Translations under genes and position numbers: made by a program
From: Orlajensenia flava
GTDB lineage: Bacteria > Actinomycetota > Actinomycetes > Actinomycetales > Microbacteriaceae
Direction: 5' to 3'
NCBI RefSeq assembly: GCF_004801905.1
Contig: NZ_SSSN01000003.1
Location: forward strand, 186,001-250,000
DNA length: 64,000 nt
The notes under the pieces: generated by a model
Told to the model about the DNA's origin: nothing
Seen by the model: the letters and a program-made list of their open reading frames with translations, nothing else
Database searches by the model: none
Part shown: in pieces, positions 48,210 to 57,173 of the stretch
Numbering within the stretch: position 1 is the first letter of the stretch
Layout: each line of letters starts with the position of its first letter

Positions 48210-49135
48210 GCATTTTCAAGAAGGGCCGGATCGCCGTAGGCGTTATCGCGGTCGGAGCCGTCGTGGCTCTGGCAGGGTGTTCACAAGGGGACCCCACCGC
48301 TCCAGACACCGGTTCGGGAGGGGGCAGCGGCGACGCGATCGTCGTCGGGTCGTTCGCCTTCCCCGAGAGCGAGATCCTCGGGCAGATCTACGCGCAGGAG
48401 CTGAAGGCGAAGGGCTTCGACGTGTCGACCAAGTTCAACATCGGCCCGCGCCAGCAGACCATCCCGGCTCTCCAGGACGGTTCGATCAACCTGATTCCGG
48501 AGTACAACGGCAACCTGTTGGCGTACTACAAGACCGACTTCACCGAGCGCACCACCAAGGACGTCGACGCTGCCCTGGGCGACGCCGTCGCCAAGGATAA
48601 GCTCACGGTCTACAAGTCGGCACCCGCCGAGGACAAGGACGCCTACGTCGTCACGAGCGACTTCGCCAAGAAGAACGACCTCAAGGCGATCGGCGACCTC
48701 AGCAAGGTGCAGCCGTTCAGCCTGGGAGCGAACCCCCAGTTCGCGACCCTCGGGTACGGCATCCCGGGCCTCGCCTCGACGTACAAGGTGAGCCAGGTCA
48801 CGTTCGTGCCCTACGAGGACTTCGGCGGACCCGACACGGTCAAGGCGCTGACGGACAACACGGTGCAGGTCGCCGACATCTACACGACGTCGCCCGACCT
48901 GAAGGCCAAGGACCTCGTGGTGCTCGATGACCCCGAGAACCTCATCGCCGCACAGAACATCGTGCCGCTGCTCAGCAAGAAGATCGCGTCGGACAAGCTC
49001 GAGAAGACGCTCGACGCCATCTCGGCCAAGCTGACAACCGACGACCTCATCGACCTGCGCAACCGGGTCGAGGGCGACGAGAAGGCATCCGCCGAGACCG
49101 CCGCGAAGGACTGGTTGAAGAAGGCCGGGCTCTAA
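48206..49135 (+). CDS. Osmoprotectant-binding lipoprotein (OpuCC/ProX-like)
   Basis: A 309-residue extracytoplasmic binding protein. The signal peptide ends in a lipobox LAGC (about residue 22-25), and the fold matches the OpuAC/OsmF group (VGSFAFPESEILGQIYAQ at the start, NLIPEYNGNLLAYYK in the middle, LIAAQNIVPLL near the end). It captures glycine betaine, choline or a related quaternary amine; the exact ligand is not readable. It is the last gene of a four-gene operon in which every junction overlaps by four bases. Confidence 0.92.
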   Translation: MSIFKKGRIAVGVIAVGAVVALAGCSQGDPTAPDTGSGGGSGDAIVVGSFAFPESEILGQIYAQELKAKGFDVSTKFNIGPRQQTIPALQDGSINLIPEYNGNLLAYYKTDFTERTTKDVDAALGDAVAKDKLTVYKSAPAEDKDAYVVTSDFAKKNDLKAIGDLSKVQPFSLGANPQFATLGYGIPGLASTYKVSQVTFVPYEDFGGPDTVKALTDNTVQVADIYTTSPDLKAKDLVVLDDPENLIAAQNIVPLLSKKIASDKLEKTLDAISAKLTTDDLIDLRNRVEGDEKASAETAAKDWLKKAGL

Positions 49136-49150
49136 GAGCCGGATTCACGA

Positions 49151-49185
49151 GGAGGGGTCGGATGCGTCAGGCATCCGGCCCCTCC
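49151..49185. terminator. Bidirectional terminator between the osmoprotectant operon and dedA
   Basis: A 15-base stem, GGAGGGGTCGGATGC (49151-49165) with GCATCCGGCCCCTCC (49171-49185) and one T-G wobble, closes a five-base loop. It lies between the convergent binding-protein and dedA genes and overlaps the dedA stop. No long T-run follows on either side, so its strength is uncertain. Confidence 0.7.
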
Positions 49186-49907
49186 GTCGTCGGCAGCGAT
49201 GTCGTCGGCAATGATGCGGTTGTCAGCGGGCCCGTCGTGGATGCCTCCACGTCCTCATCGTCGTCCATGTGGCGCTTCTCGGAGCGTCCGAGGAGCTTCT
49301 TGACCACCATGACGCCGATGAGGAAGACGGCGATGATGCCGACGAAGATGTAGCCGGCCACGTGCAGCTCCGAGCTGAGCTCGCGGAAACTACCGGCGGC
49401 GGCGGACGCCACGGACACGTAGGCGGACGCCCAGATCACGCTCGCGGGCGCCGTCCAGGCCATGAAGGTGCGGTAGCGCATCGGGCTCGTCCCGACGGTG
49501 ACGGGCACGAGTGAGTGCAGCACGGGCAGGAAGCGCGAGATGAACACGGCGATGCCGCCGCGGCGTGCGATGTAGCGCTCTGCGCGCGACCAGTTGGCCT
49601 CGCCGATGCGAGCGCCGAGCCGGCTCGCCCGGATGCGCGGGCCGAACCACCGGCCGAGCGCGAAGCCGATGCTCTCGCCGGCGAGGGCTCCGACCACGAC
49701 GGCCGCGACGAGCGCGAAGTACTGCACCGGCCCGTCGACGGCTGTTCCTGCCACGAGCACGATCGAGTCGCCCGGCACCACGAGTCCGATCAGGATCGAG
49801 GTCTCGAGCAGCATGCCCACTCCGGCCATGAGCGTCCGCAGCACCGGATCGACGGACTGCACCGCGTCGAGGATCCAGGTGAGGGCATCGTTCACGCCCC
49901 CGAGCAT
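49167..49907 (-). CDS. DedA-family membrane protein
   Basis: A 246-residue protein of the DedA family (VTT domain). The amphipathic motif LLIGLVVPGDSIVLVAG-like segment (read here as SILIGLVVPGDSIVLVAG) and FISRFLPVLHSLVPVTVG are conserved. Members are proton-dependent lipid carriers or scramblases; some handle undecaprenyl phosphate. The last 30 residues are a low-complexity Thr/Ser-rich tail. It lies just downstream of the M56 gene, same strand, with a 15-base gap. Confidence 0.88.
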   Translation of the reverse strand: MLGGVNDALTWILDAVQSVDPVLRTLMAGVGMLLETSILIGLVVPGDSIVLVAGTAVDGPVQYFALVAAVVVGALAGESIGFALGRWFGPRIRASRLGARIGEANWSRAERYIARRGGIAVFISRFLPVLHSLVPVTVGTSPMRYRTFMAWTAPASVIWASAYVSVASAAAGSFRELSSELHVAGYIFVGIIAVFLIGVMVVKKLLGRSEKRHMDDDEDVEASTTGPLTTASLPTTSLPTTEGPDA

Positions 49908-49922
49908 AGGGCGGCTGCCCGA

Positions 49923-50855
49923 TCAGATCATGAGAGCGACGAGGTAGCCCGCGGGTACCGCAACAAGACCGACGGATGCCGCGAGTACGCCGAGGCGCGC
50001 CGCCCGGGTCAGAGGCCGACCGTTCACGCGGAGCCGACGGATGCGCACGGCCATCGCGGAGGCGACGGACCTGCCCGCGGCGGACGTCGTGGCGTCTTCC
50101 GCGGCCTCCCATCCGCTGCCCACCTGCTCGATCGCCGCCGCGAGGGTCTCGGCGTCGGCCTGCCGTACGGCCTGGTCGTCGGCCAGCAGCTCGACGAGCA
50201 AGCCGACCGACCGCTCGGCACGCGTGGCGATCGGGAACCACGGGAGAGCCCGTCGCCAGGAGCGGAAGGCCAGGAGCATGAGGTGGTGCTGCTGGCGCAG
50301 GTGGGCGTCCTCGTGGGCCAGGACGGCCCGCAGCCGGTCCGCGTCCAACAGCTCGATGAGGCCGTTCGAGAGCACGGTGACCGTCCGCGCACCGGGGAGG
50401 CAGTACGCCACCGGGGCGGGGTGCTCGATGACGCGCACCCGGGCGCGGTCGGCGTGCGGAGCGGTGAGCAACGCGATGAGGTCGCGGTGCCGGCGCCGTT
50501 CGCGCTCTGCTCTCACCGCCGTGTCCACCAGATTCACGAGCAGGTCGAGTGCGAGAAGCGCCGCTGCGCTGAGGAGGAAGAGCTGGATGGCTCCGTAGGC
50601 GGACGGCAACGGACCGGTGAACGCTGCGGCGAGAAGGTCCGCGCCCGCGTGGGGCAGGTTCGCACCGGTGCCGGCCAGCCCGAATCCGAGGAGCGATCCG
50701 AACATCGACAGTCCACCGCCGAGGGCGATCGCCTGCCACAGCACGAGGGCGGTGGCCGGATTGTCGACCGGCCAGGCGGCGCGGGCGAGGGCGATGGGGA
50801 TGGGCCACGCGAGCGCGACGGCCAGCACGGCGAGCGCGACGGCGCCGATCAGCAT
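49923..50855 (-). CDS. M56-family membrane metalloprotease (BlaR1/MecR1-like, no sensor domain)
   Basis: A 310-residue membrane protease. The zinc motif is LAHEDAHLRQQHH (HExxH), and hydrophobic segments flank it. The AYCLPGARTVTVLSNGLIELLD stretch is typical of the M56 family. It lacks the C-terminal penicillin-binding sensor of BlaR1/MecR1, so it cannot sense beta-lactams in that way. It starts 25 bases after the BlaI-type repressor gene; such proteases trigger cleavage of the partner repressor. Confidence 0.9.
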   Translation of the reverse strand: MLIGAVALAVLAVALAWPIPIALARAAWPVDNPATALVLWQAIALGGGLSMFGSLLGFGLAGTGANLPHAGADLLAAAFTGPLPSAYGAIQLFLLSAAALLALDLLVNLVDTAVRAERERRRHRDLIALLTAPHADRARVRVIEHPAPVAYCLPGARTVTVLSNGLIELLDADRLRAVLAHEDAHLRQQHHLMLLAFRSWRRALPWFPIATRAERSVGLLVELLADDQAVRQADAETLAAAIEQVGSGWEAAEDATTSAAGRSVASAMAVRIRRLRVNGRPLTRAARLGVLAASVGLVAVPAGYLVALMI

Positions 50856-50880
50856 GTGATCAGCCTGCGTCCGGCATCCG

Positions 50881-51237
50881 TCACCGGCCGGGGTCGAGGA
50901 GCGCGCGGAGGGTGTGCGCCTCGTCAACGGACACCTGGCCGACGAACCGCGCCAGCACCGCGTCGCGGTCGGACGCGGAGCCGAGCACCTCGTGCATCAG
51001 CGCGGCCGTGTGGGCTTCTCGGCTCATCACGGGGGAGTAGGAGTGGGGGCGGCTTCCACGGTCCCGGCTGACGAACCCCTTTGCCTCGAGGCGCGTGAGC
51101 ACCGTGAGGACGGTCGTCACGGCGGGCGATCGGTCATCCGTCTGCAACCGATCGCGGAGCGCCGTGGCCGTCAGAGGGTCGGGCGCGCTCCAGAGCAGTT
51201 CCATCACCGCTCTTTCGAGATCGCCCAAGGTTGCCAT
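50881..51237 (-). CDS. BlaI/MecI/CopY-family repressor
   Basis: A 118-residue winged-helix repressor. DNA-recognition features include GDLERAVMELLWSAPDPLTA and AVTTVLTVLTRLEAKGFVSR; the C-terminal part forms the dimer and contains the site normally cleaved on induction. It is paired with the M56 protease gene downstream. The intergenic region upstream, shared with cydA, carries two matching palindromes, so it probably represses both its own operon and cydA. Confidence 0.92.
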   Translation of the reverse strand: MATLGDLERAVMELLWSAPDPLTATALRDRLQTDDRSPAVTTVLTVLTRLEAKGFVSRDRGSRPHSYSPVMSREAHTAALMHEVLGSASDRDAVLARFVGQVSVDEAHTLRALLDPGR

Positions 51238-51267
51238 AGGTTCAGACTACCGAACGCGTCGCGAGTG

Positions 51268-51309
51268 TTCTACGCTTTGTAGAAGTTGATTTTCTACACC
51301 GTGTAGAAA
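51268..51309. promoter_or_regulatory. Two palindromic operators, TTCTAC-N5-GTAGAA
   Basis: Two inverted repeats share TTCTAC-N5-GTAGAA: 51268-51284, and 51291-51309, which extends to TTTCTAC-N5-GTAGAAA with a perfect nine-base arm. Their centres are 24 bases apart, in the 90-base gap between the BlaI-type gene and cydA. They are the only clear dyads there and resemble the TACA/TGTA-type dyads bound by BlaI/MecI repressors. The binding protein is inferred from position. Confidence 0.8.
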
Positions 51310-51327
51310 TCGACCGAGGGGAGTCTC

Positions 51328-52740
51328 GTGAACGAGTGGCTCGATCCGCTGCTGTTGTCCCGATGGCAGTTCGGACTCACGACGATCTACCATTTCCTGT
51401 TCGTGCCGATCACGATCGGCATGGCCGTGACCGTGGCGATCTTCCAGACGGCCTGGGTGCGCACCGACAAGGTGCACTACCTGCAGTTGACGAAGTTCTT
51501 CGGAAAGCTGTTCCTCATCAACTTCGCGATGGGCGTCGTGACAGGGATCGTGCAGGAGTTCCAATTCGGAATGAACTGGTCGGAGTACTCCCGGTTCGTC
51601 GGCGACGTCTTCGGTGCTCCGCTCGCACTCGAGGGTCTGCTGGCGTTCTTCCTGGAGGCCACCTTCATCGGGCTGTGGATCTTCGGGTGGAACCGACTGC
51701 CGCGCGGCGTGCACCTGGCGACCATCTGGGTGACAGCCGCCGGCACGGTGCTCTCCGCCTACTTCATCATCGCCGCCAACGCGTTCATGCAGAATCCGGT
51801 CGGGTACACCATGAACGCGGAGCGCGGTCGGGCCGAGCTCACCGACATCGGCGCGCTGCTCACTAACAAGGTGGCGCTCGCGGCCTTCCCGCACACGATC
51901 GCCGCCTGCTTCATGGTCGCCGCCGGTCTGATCATCACGGTCGCCGCGTGGCACCTGTACCGCAACCAGCACCTGGACACCATGCGTCCCGCGCTCAAGT
52001 TCGGGCTCTGGATGATGGTCATCGCCGGCCTGCTCACCACCTTCTTCGGCGATCAGCTGAGCCTCGCGATGGTGCAGACGCAGCCCATGAAGATGGCCGC
52101 GGCCGAAGCGACGTACAACACCGTCACGGGTGCCAACGCATCCTTCTCCATCTTCACCCTCGGAACACCCGACGGCGTGCACGAGCTGTTCTCCATCCGC
52201 ATCCCGTACCTGCTGTCGCTGCTGTCGACGCACACGTTCAACGGGACCGTCGAGGGCATCAACGATCTTCAGGCGCAGTACACCCAGCTCTACGGCCCCG
52301 GCGACTACACCCCGATCATCTGGGTGACGTACTGGACGTTCCGCTGGATGATCGGCCTCGGCCTCCTGCACGTCGTCGTCGCGGTCGTCGGTCTGTGGAT
52401 CACCCGGAAGGGTCGTGAGCCGAAGTGGCCCTGGCTCTGGAAGGTGGCCATCTGGTCGTTCCCCCTCTCACTCGGCGCCATGATCATGGGCTGGACCTTC
52501 ACCGAGATGGGCCGGCAACCATGGATCGTGTTCAGCCTGCTCAAGACGCAGAGCGCGGTCTCGCCCAACGTGTCCGGACTCGAGGTGCTCATCTCGCTGG
52601 TGGTGTTCACGCTCCTCTACGGAGCCCTCGCCGTCGTCGAGTTCGGACTCATCAAGCGCGCTGCCCAGAAGGGGCCGGATGACGCTCCGCAACCCGACCC
52701 GGAGACGGGCGTCGTGCAGCCGCTCACGACGGTCTACTAG
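51328..52740 (+). CDS. cydA: Cytochrome bd ubiquinol/menaquinol oxidase subunit I
   Basis: The catalytic subunit of the cytochrome bd terminal oxidase, which reduces oxygen to water with high affinity. The product is 470 residues and has about nine membrane segments. A heme-binding histidine lies in TIYHFLFVPITIG, and the conserved EMGRQPW motif is present near the end. The short quinol-binding loop of the actinobacterial type is evident from the length. A GAGGGGAG site precedes the GTG. Operon order cydA-cydB-cydD-cydC is complete, with two operator palindromes upstream. Confidence 0.96.
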   Translation: MNEWLDPLLLSRWQFGLTTIYHFLFVPITIGMAVTVAIFQTAWVRTDKVHYLQLTKFFGKLFLINFAMGVVTGIVQEFQFGMNWSEYSRFVGDVFGAPLALEGLLAFFLEATFIGLWIFGWNRLPRGVHLATIWVTAAGTVLSAYFIIAANAFMQNPVGYTMNAERGRAELTDIGALLTNKVALAAFPHTIAACFMVAAGLIITVAAWHLYRNQHLDTMRPALKFGLWMMVIAGLLTTFFGDQLSLAMVQTQPMKMAAAEATYNTVTGANASFSIFTLGTPDGVHELFSIRIPYLLSLLSTHTFNGTVEGINDLQAQYTQLYGPGDYTPIIWVTYWTFRWMIGLGLLHVVVAVVGLWITRKGREPKWPWLWKVAIWSFPLSLGAMIMGWTFTEMGRQPWIVFSLLKTQSAVSPNVSGLEVLISLVVFTLLYGALAVVEFGLIKRAAQKGPDDAPQPDPETGVVQPLTTVY

Positions 52741-52749
52741 GAGGGCATC

Positions 52750-53757
52750 ATGGATCTCCCCACGCTCTGGTTCTGGATCGTCGCGTTCCTCTTCGTCGGC
52801 TACTTCGTGCTCGACGGCTTCGACTTCGGCGTCGGCATGGCGCTGCCCTTCCTCGGGAAGGACGACGTCGACCGACGCGTCATGATCAACACGATCGGCC
52901 CGGTCTGGGACCTCAACGAGACCTGGGTCATCGTCGCCGGCGCCTCGCTGTTCGCAGCCTTCCCCGAGTGGTACGCGACACTGTTCAGCGGCTTCTACCT
53001 CGCGCTGCTCCTCATCCTCGTGGCCCTCATCCTCCGCGGGGTGTCCTTCGAGTACCGGCACCAGCGGCCGGACTCGCGCTGGAAGAGCCGGTTCGACCTC
53101 ATGATCATCGTGGGCTCTGCTGTGCCCGCGCTGCTGTGGGGCGTCGCATTCGCCAACATCGTGCAGGGGGTGCCACTGGACTCCGGGCACAACTACACCG
53201 GAAACCTCATCGACCTGCTGAATCCGTACGCCCTCCTCGGCGGGCTGACGACGCTGCTGCTGTTCTTCACGCACGGCGTGCTGTTCATCGCACTCAAGAC
53301 GGATGGAGACCTGCGCGTGCGTGCCAGACGGCTGGCCGCTCGTGCCGGTCTCGTGACCATCATCGTCGCGGCCGCCTTCCTGGTGTGGACGGCGTTCATC
53401 GCGGCCTTCTCGCCCATGTACCTCCTGCTGGCCGGGCTGGCGGCCCTCGCCCTGATCGCCTCCTGGATCCTCAATGCGAGGGGGACGGAAGGCTGGTCGT
53501 TCGGTTTCGGAGCGGCGACCATCGCCCTGGCCGTTCTGGCGCTCTTCACCGCGCTGTTCCCCGACGTCATGCCGGCTTCCAACGACCCGGCGAACAGCCT
53601 GACGATCGCCAACGCGTCCAGCACCACCTACACGCTCACGGTCATGAGCTGGACGGCGCTCATCTTCCTCCCGCTCATCGTGGCGTACCAGGCGTGGACC
53701 TACTGGGTCTTCCGCAAGCGGGTCACGAGGGAGCACATCACCGAGGCGGCGCACTGA
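52750..53757 (+). CDS. cydB: Cytochrome bd oxidase subunit II
   Basis: The second membrane subunit of cytochrome bd; it supports heme binding and quinone oxidation by CydA. The product is 335 residues with about eight hydrophobic segments. The family opening (LWFWIVAFLFVGYFVLDGFD) and the SLFAAFPEWYA region are conserved. It starts nine bases after cydA and ends four bases before cydD. Confidence 0.95.
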   Translation: MDLPTLWFWIVAFLFVGYFVLDGFDFGVGMALPFLGKDDVDRRVMINTIGPVWDLNETWVIVAGASLFAAFPEWYATLFSGFYLALLLILVALILRGVSFEYRHQRPDSRWKSRFDLMIIVGSAVPALLWGVAFANIVQGVPLDSGHNYTGNLIDLLNPYALLGGLTTLLLFFTHGVLFIALKTDGDLRVRARRLAARAGLVTIIVAAAFLVWTAFIAAFSPMYLLLAGLAALALIASWILNARGTEGWSFGFGAATIALAVLALFTALFPDVMPASNDPANSLTIANASSTTYTLTVMSWTALIFLPLIVAYQAWTYWVFRKRVTREHITEAAH

Positions 53758-53761
53758 CAAC

Positions 53762-55396
53762 GTGAAACCGCTCGATCCTCGCCTGCTCCGGCGCGCGAGC
53801 GCAGCGCGATCCTTCCTCGCCGTGGGGGCGGTGGTCGGCATCGTCCAGACGATCGCGATCGTGACGTTCGCCTGGTGCACCGCACAGCTCATCTCCCGCG
53901 CAGTCGACGGGGCCACCCTCGCCGAGCTCGCGCCATTCCTCGGCGGTCTGGCGGCGGCCGTCCTCGTGCGAGGGTCGACGATCTGGGGAACGGATGCCGC
54001 AGCCGCATCCGCCTCAGCGCGGGTGAAGATGCAGTTGCGCTCCGCAGCGCTCGACGCCATCGCGCGACACGGACCCGACGCCGCCCACGAGCGCGGGGCC
54101 GGGCCGCTGACGACCGTCCTGGCCGGAGGTCTCGACGCGCTCGACGGCTACTTCGGCAAGTACGTGCCGCAACTCATCCTCACCGCGGTTGCCACCCCGA
54201 TCATCGTCCTCGTCATGCTGTGGCAGGACCCGCTGAGCGGCATCATCGTCATCGTCGCGCTGCCGCTCATCCCGCTGTTCATGGTGCTCATCGGCCGGGC
54301 GACGCAGACGGTGCAGGCGAAGCAGTGGAGGACGCTGCAGTACCTCTCCGCGTCGTTCCTGGACGTGGTCGGCGGCCTCGCGACGCTGAAGATCTTCGGC
54401 CGGGAGGATCGCCAGCGCGAGCGGATGGCGCGCATCGGCGAAGAGTATCGGGTCGAGACGATGAAGGTGCTGCGGGTGAGCTTCCTCAGCGGCTTCGTCC
54501 TGGAGATCGGCGCGAGTCTGTCGGTCGCGCTCGTCGCGGTCCAGATCGGGTTGCGCCTGCTGGACGGGCAACTGCCGCTCGCGGTGGGCCTGTTCGTGCT
54601 GCTGCTCGCCCCCGAGGCGTTCCTGCCGGTCCGTGCCGTGGGCACCCAGTTCCACGCCGCCGCTGACGGGATCGCAGCCGCCGATGACGTGTTGGACCTC
54701 ATCCAGGACCCGGATGTCGACCCCCCGACGCGGATGACGATGTCGGGCACTGCGTCGCAGACGACCGTACCGGGCCGCGACCTCGTGCTCGCCGACGTGA
54801 GCGTCGTCCGGTCGACGCGCCCGGTCGTCTCCGAACAGAGCGCCACGCTGGCACCGGGCACGTTCGTCGTCGTCGTGGGACCGAGCGGCGCGGGCAAATC
54901 CAGCCTGTTGAGGGCGGTGGCCGGACTCTCGGCGCACGGCGGTTCGATCTTGCTCGGAGGGCGTCCCGTGGAACGGGCCGACGTCGCCTGGGCCGGACAA
55001 CGAGCCGGGCTCACGGTCGGAAGTGTCGCGGCCAATGTCGCATTGGGCGACGACCGGCCGGAGTCCGACGCCGTGCGTGCCGCCCTCGACGACGTCGCCC
55101 TCGACGGCCTGGACGCAGATACCGTGCTCGACGCCACCGCCAGCGGGCTGTCGGGTGGGCAATCGCAGCGTGTGGCCATCGCCCGCGCCCTCTACCGAGC
55201 CAGGACTCGAGACTGCGCGCTGCTGCTGCTCGACGAGCCGAGCTCCGCCCTCGACCTCGACACGGAGCGCCGGCTGCTCTCCACCCTCCGCTCAGAGGCG
55301 GCATCCGGTCGCGTCGTCATGGTCGTGACGCACCGTCCCGCCCTCATCGAGGCGGCGGACGCCGTCATCACGCTCGAGGTGGCCGCGTATGTCTGA
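53762..55396 (+). CDS. cydD: Thiol reductant ABC exporter subunit CydD
   Basis: Half-transporter that forms CydDC, needed for assembly of cytochrome bd, exporting cysteine/glutathione-type thiols in E. coli. The product is 544 residues: an N-terminal six-helix membrane domain, then an ABC domain with Walker A GPSGAGKSS, signature LSGGQSQR and Walker B LLLLDEPSSALD. Actinobacteria lack glutathione, so the thiol substrate is unknown here. The GTG start lies four bases after cydB, and the end overlaps cydC by eight bases. Confidence 0.94.
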   Translation: MKPLDPRLLRRASAARSFLAVGAVVGIVQTIAIVTFAWCTAQLISRAVDGATLAELAPFLGGLAAAVLVRGSTIWGTDAAAASASARVKMQLRSAALDAIARHGPDAAHERGAGPLTTVLAGGLDALDGYFGKYVPQLILTAVATPIIVLVMLWQDPLSGIIVIVALPLIPLFMVLIGRATQTVQAKQWRTLQYLSASFLDVVGGLATLKIFGREDRQRERMARIGEEYRVETMKVLRVSFLSGFVLEIGASLSVALVAVQIGLRLLDGQLPLAVGLFVLLLAPEAFLPVRAVGTQFHAAADGIAAADDVLDLIQDPDVDPPTRMTMSGTASQTTVPGRDLVLADVSVVRSTRPVVSEQSATLAPGTFVVVVGPSGAGKSSLLRAVAGLSAHGGSILLGGRPVERADVAWAGQRAGLTVGSVAANVALGDDRPESDAVRAALDDVALDGLDADTVLDATASGLSGGQSQRVAIARALYRARTRDCALLLLDEPSSALDLDTERRLLSTLRSEAASGRVVMVVTHRPALIEAADAVITLEVAAYV

Positions 55397-57068
55397 GCGG
55401 ACCGACCGCGGATTCACGACTCGCCAGGTGCTGGCGCTCGCCCAGCCGTCAGCACGACGATTCGTGCCCGGCGTACTGCTCGGACTCCTGGGCGGCGGCT
55501 CCGCCGTCGCCCTCCTGGCCTCGTCAGCCTGGTTGATCACCCGCGCCGCGGAGCAACCGTCGATCGTCTACGTGCAGGTGGCCGTCGTCGGCGTGCGAGC
55601 CTTCGCCATCTTCCGCGGCGTCTTCCGCTACAGCGACAGGCTGGTCAGCCACGATGCCGCCCTCGGGCAGCTCGGACGGCTTCGGGGTGCGCTGCTCGAT
55701 CGACTCATTCCCTCAGCGCCCGATGGGCTGACGGGAATCGGGCGGGGAGACCTGCTCACCCGGTTCGCACGGGATGTCGATCAGTTGCAGGACCTCCCGC
55801 TGCGTGTGCTGCAGCCGGCGATCGTGTCGGTGGCCGTCGCACTCGGTTCCGTCGTGGCGGTCGGTTTCATCAGCCCGGTCGCCGCCGTGTGGTTGGGCGT
55901 CTGCCTGGTCGTCGCCTTCGTGGTGGGGACCCTCGGGCACGCCGCCATCGGGGCCGCCGCCGAACGTCGGGTCGCACCCCTCCGCGGAGAGCTGGCCGGA
56001 GAGGTGTTCGATGCGCTCGGCTCGATCGACGAGCTGATCGCCTTCGAAGCACTCGACGCCCGGCTCGCGCGCATCCGTTCGGTCGATGCGCGCTTGAGGG
56101 CGGCCGAACGACGATCGGCGCGCGGTGCCGGAGCGGCGGCGGCGGTGTTCTCGCTCGCGGCTGGAGCCGCGACCGCGATGGCGATCGTCGTGGCGGTACC
56201 GGAGCTGCTCGCCGGCGGCATCACCGGACCGGAGCTCGCCGTGCTGGCGCTCATCCCTCTGGCGGTCTTCGACGTGGTCGGCGTGGTGCCCGGTGCCGTG
56301 TCGTCGTGGCGAGCGGTGCGATCCAGTGCAGAACGGGTGGCGGCCGCCGTGCCGTCGGCGACGCCTGCCGGTGTCGTCAGTGATGACGAGACGGATGCCG
56401 ATCGCGCCGTCGACCCGCCCCGGGCCCGATCGATCACGTTGTCCGGCCTCCGCGCTCGCTGGCCGGGCGGCGCGGAGATCGGTCCGATCGAACTGCGGCT
56501 GGACGCCGGAGACCGGGTGCTGATCACGGGGGAGAGCGGATCGGGCAAGACCACGCTCGCCCACGCCCTCGTGCGCTTCCTCGACTACGAGGGCGGCTAC
56601 CGGGTGGGAGAGGCCGACGCGCGGGTGCTCGGCTCTCGTCGCGTGCGTCGCTCGGTCGGTCTGTGCGAGCAGTCGCCGTGGTTGTTCGACTCCGACATCC
56701 GCCAGAACCTCCTGTTCGCCCGGGACACCGCGAGCGATGTCGAACTCATGGCGGTGCTCGATCGCGTCGGGCTGGCCGGATGGGCGGCCGATCGCGGTGG
56801 GCTCTCGGCATCCGTCGGCGAACGCGGCGCTCTCGTCTCGGGAGGGCAGGCGCAACGCATCGCCCTCGCACGAGCGCTGCTCGCGGACTTCCCCGTGCTC
56901 GTCGTCGACGAGCCGACCGCCGGCGTCGACGTGGAGCGGGCGGATGCTCTGCTGCGTGACCTGCTCGCTGCATCGGGGGACCGCGCCGTCCTGCTCATCT
57001 CGCACACGCCCGTGGCCGACGGACTCGTGGGCCGCCGGTTGAGGATGGTCGACGGCGTGCTGGTCTGA
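55389..57068 (+). CDS. cydC: Thiol reductant ABC exporter subunit CydC
   Basis: The second half of CydDC. The product is 559 residues with an N-terminal membrane domain and an ABC domain: Walker A GESGSGKTT, signature VSGGQAQR and Walker B VLVVDEPTAGVD. The first signature residue is Val in place of the usual Leu, a minor change. The ATG at 55389 lies inside the end of cydD. After the stop, an inverted repeat may end the operon. Confidence 0.94.
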   Translation: MSERTDRGFTTRQVLALAQPSARRFVPGVLLGLLGGGSAVALLASSAWLITRAAEQPSIVYVQVAVVGVRAFAIFRGVFRYSDRLVSHDAALGQLGRLRGALLDRLIPSAPDGLTGIGRGDLLTRFARDVDQLQDLPLRVLQPAIVSVAVALGSVVAVGFISPVAAVWLGVCLVVAFVVGTLGHAAIGAAAERRVAPLRGELAGEVFDALGSIDELIAFEALDARLARIRSVDARLRAAERRSARGAGAAAAVFSLAAGAATAMAIVVAVPELLAGGITGPELAVLALIPLAVFDVVGVVPGAVSSWRAVRSSAERVAAAVPSATPAGVVSDDETDADRAVDPPRARSITLSGLRARWPGGAEIGPIELRLDAGDRVLITGESGSGKTTLAHALVRFLDYEGGYRVGEADARVLGSRRVRRSVGLCEQSPWLFDSDIRQNLLFARDTASDVELMAVLDRVGLAGWAADRGGLSASVGERGALVSGGQAQRIALARALLADFPVLVVDEPTAGVDVERADALLRDLLAASGDRAVLLISHTPVADGLVGRRLRMVDGVLV

Positions 57069-57074
57069 GCGAGG

Positions 57075-57110
57075 CCGTTCCCAGCTTTTCGGGCACCCGT
57101 ATCGGGAACG
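57075..57110 (+). terminator. Possible terminator after cydC
   Basis: CGTTCCC (57076-57082) pairs with GGGAACG (57104-57110), and a smaller hairpin CGGGCACCCG (57090-57099) lies inside. There is no T-run; the call is tentative. Confidence 0.4.
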
Positions 57111-57173
57111 AGGGGGACTCCCGTGCGCGTTAGGGTTCTCGAGAAGGTGATCCACCGACGAGGGGCAGGCGCA

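Noticed and set aside
49923-51237. Beta-lactam resistance regulatory module (blaR1-blaI)
   Set aside because: No penicillin-binding sensor domain and no beta-lactamase nearby; the operators face cydA.
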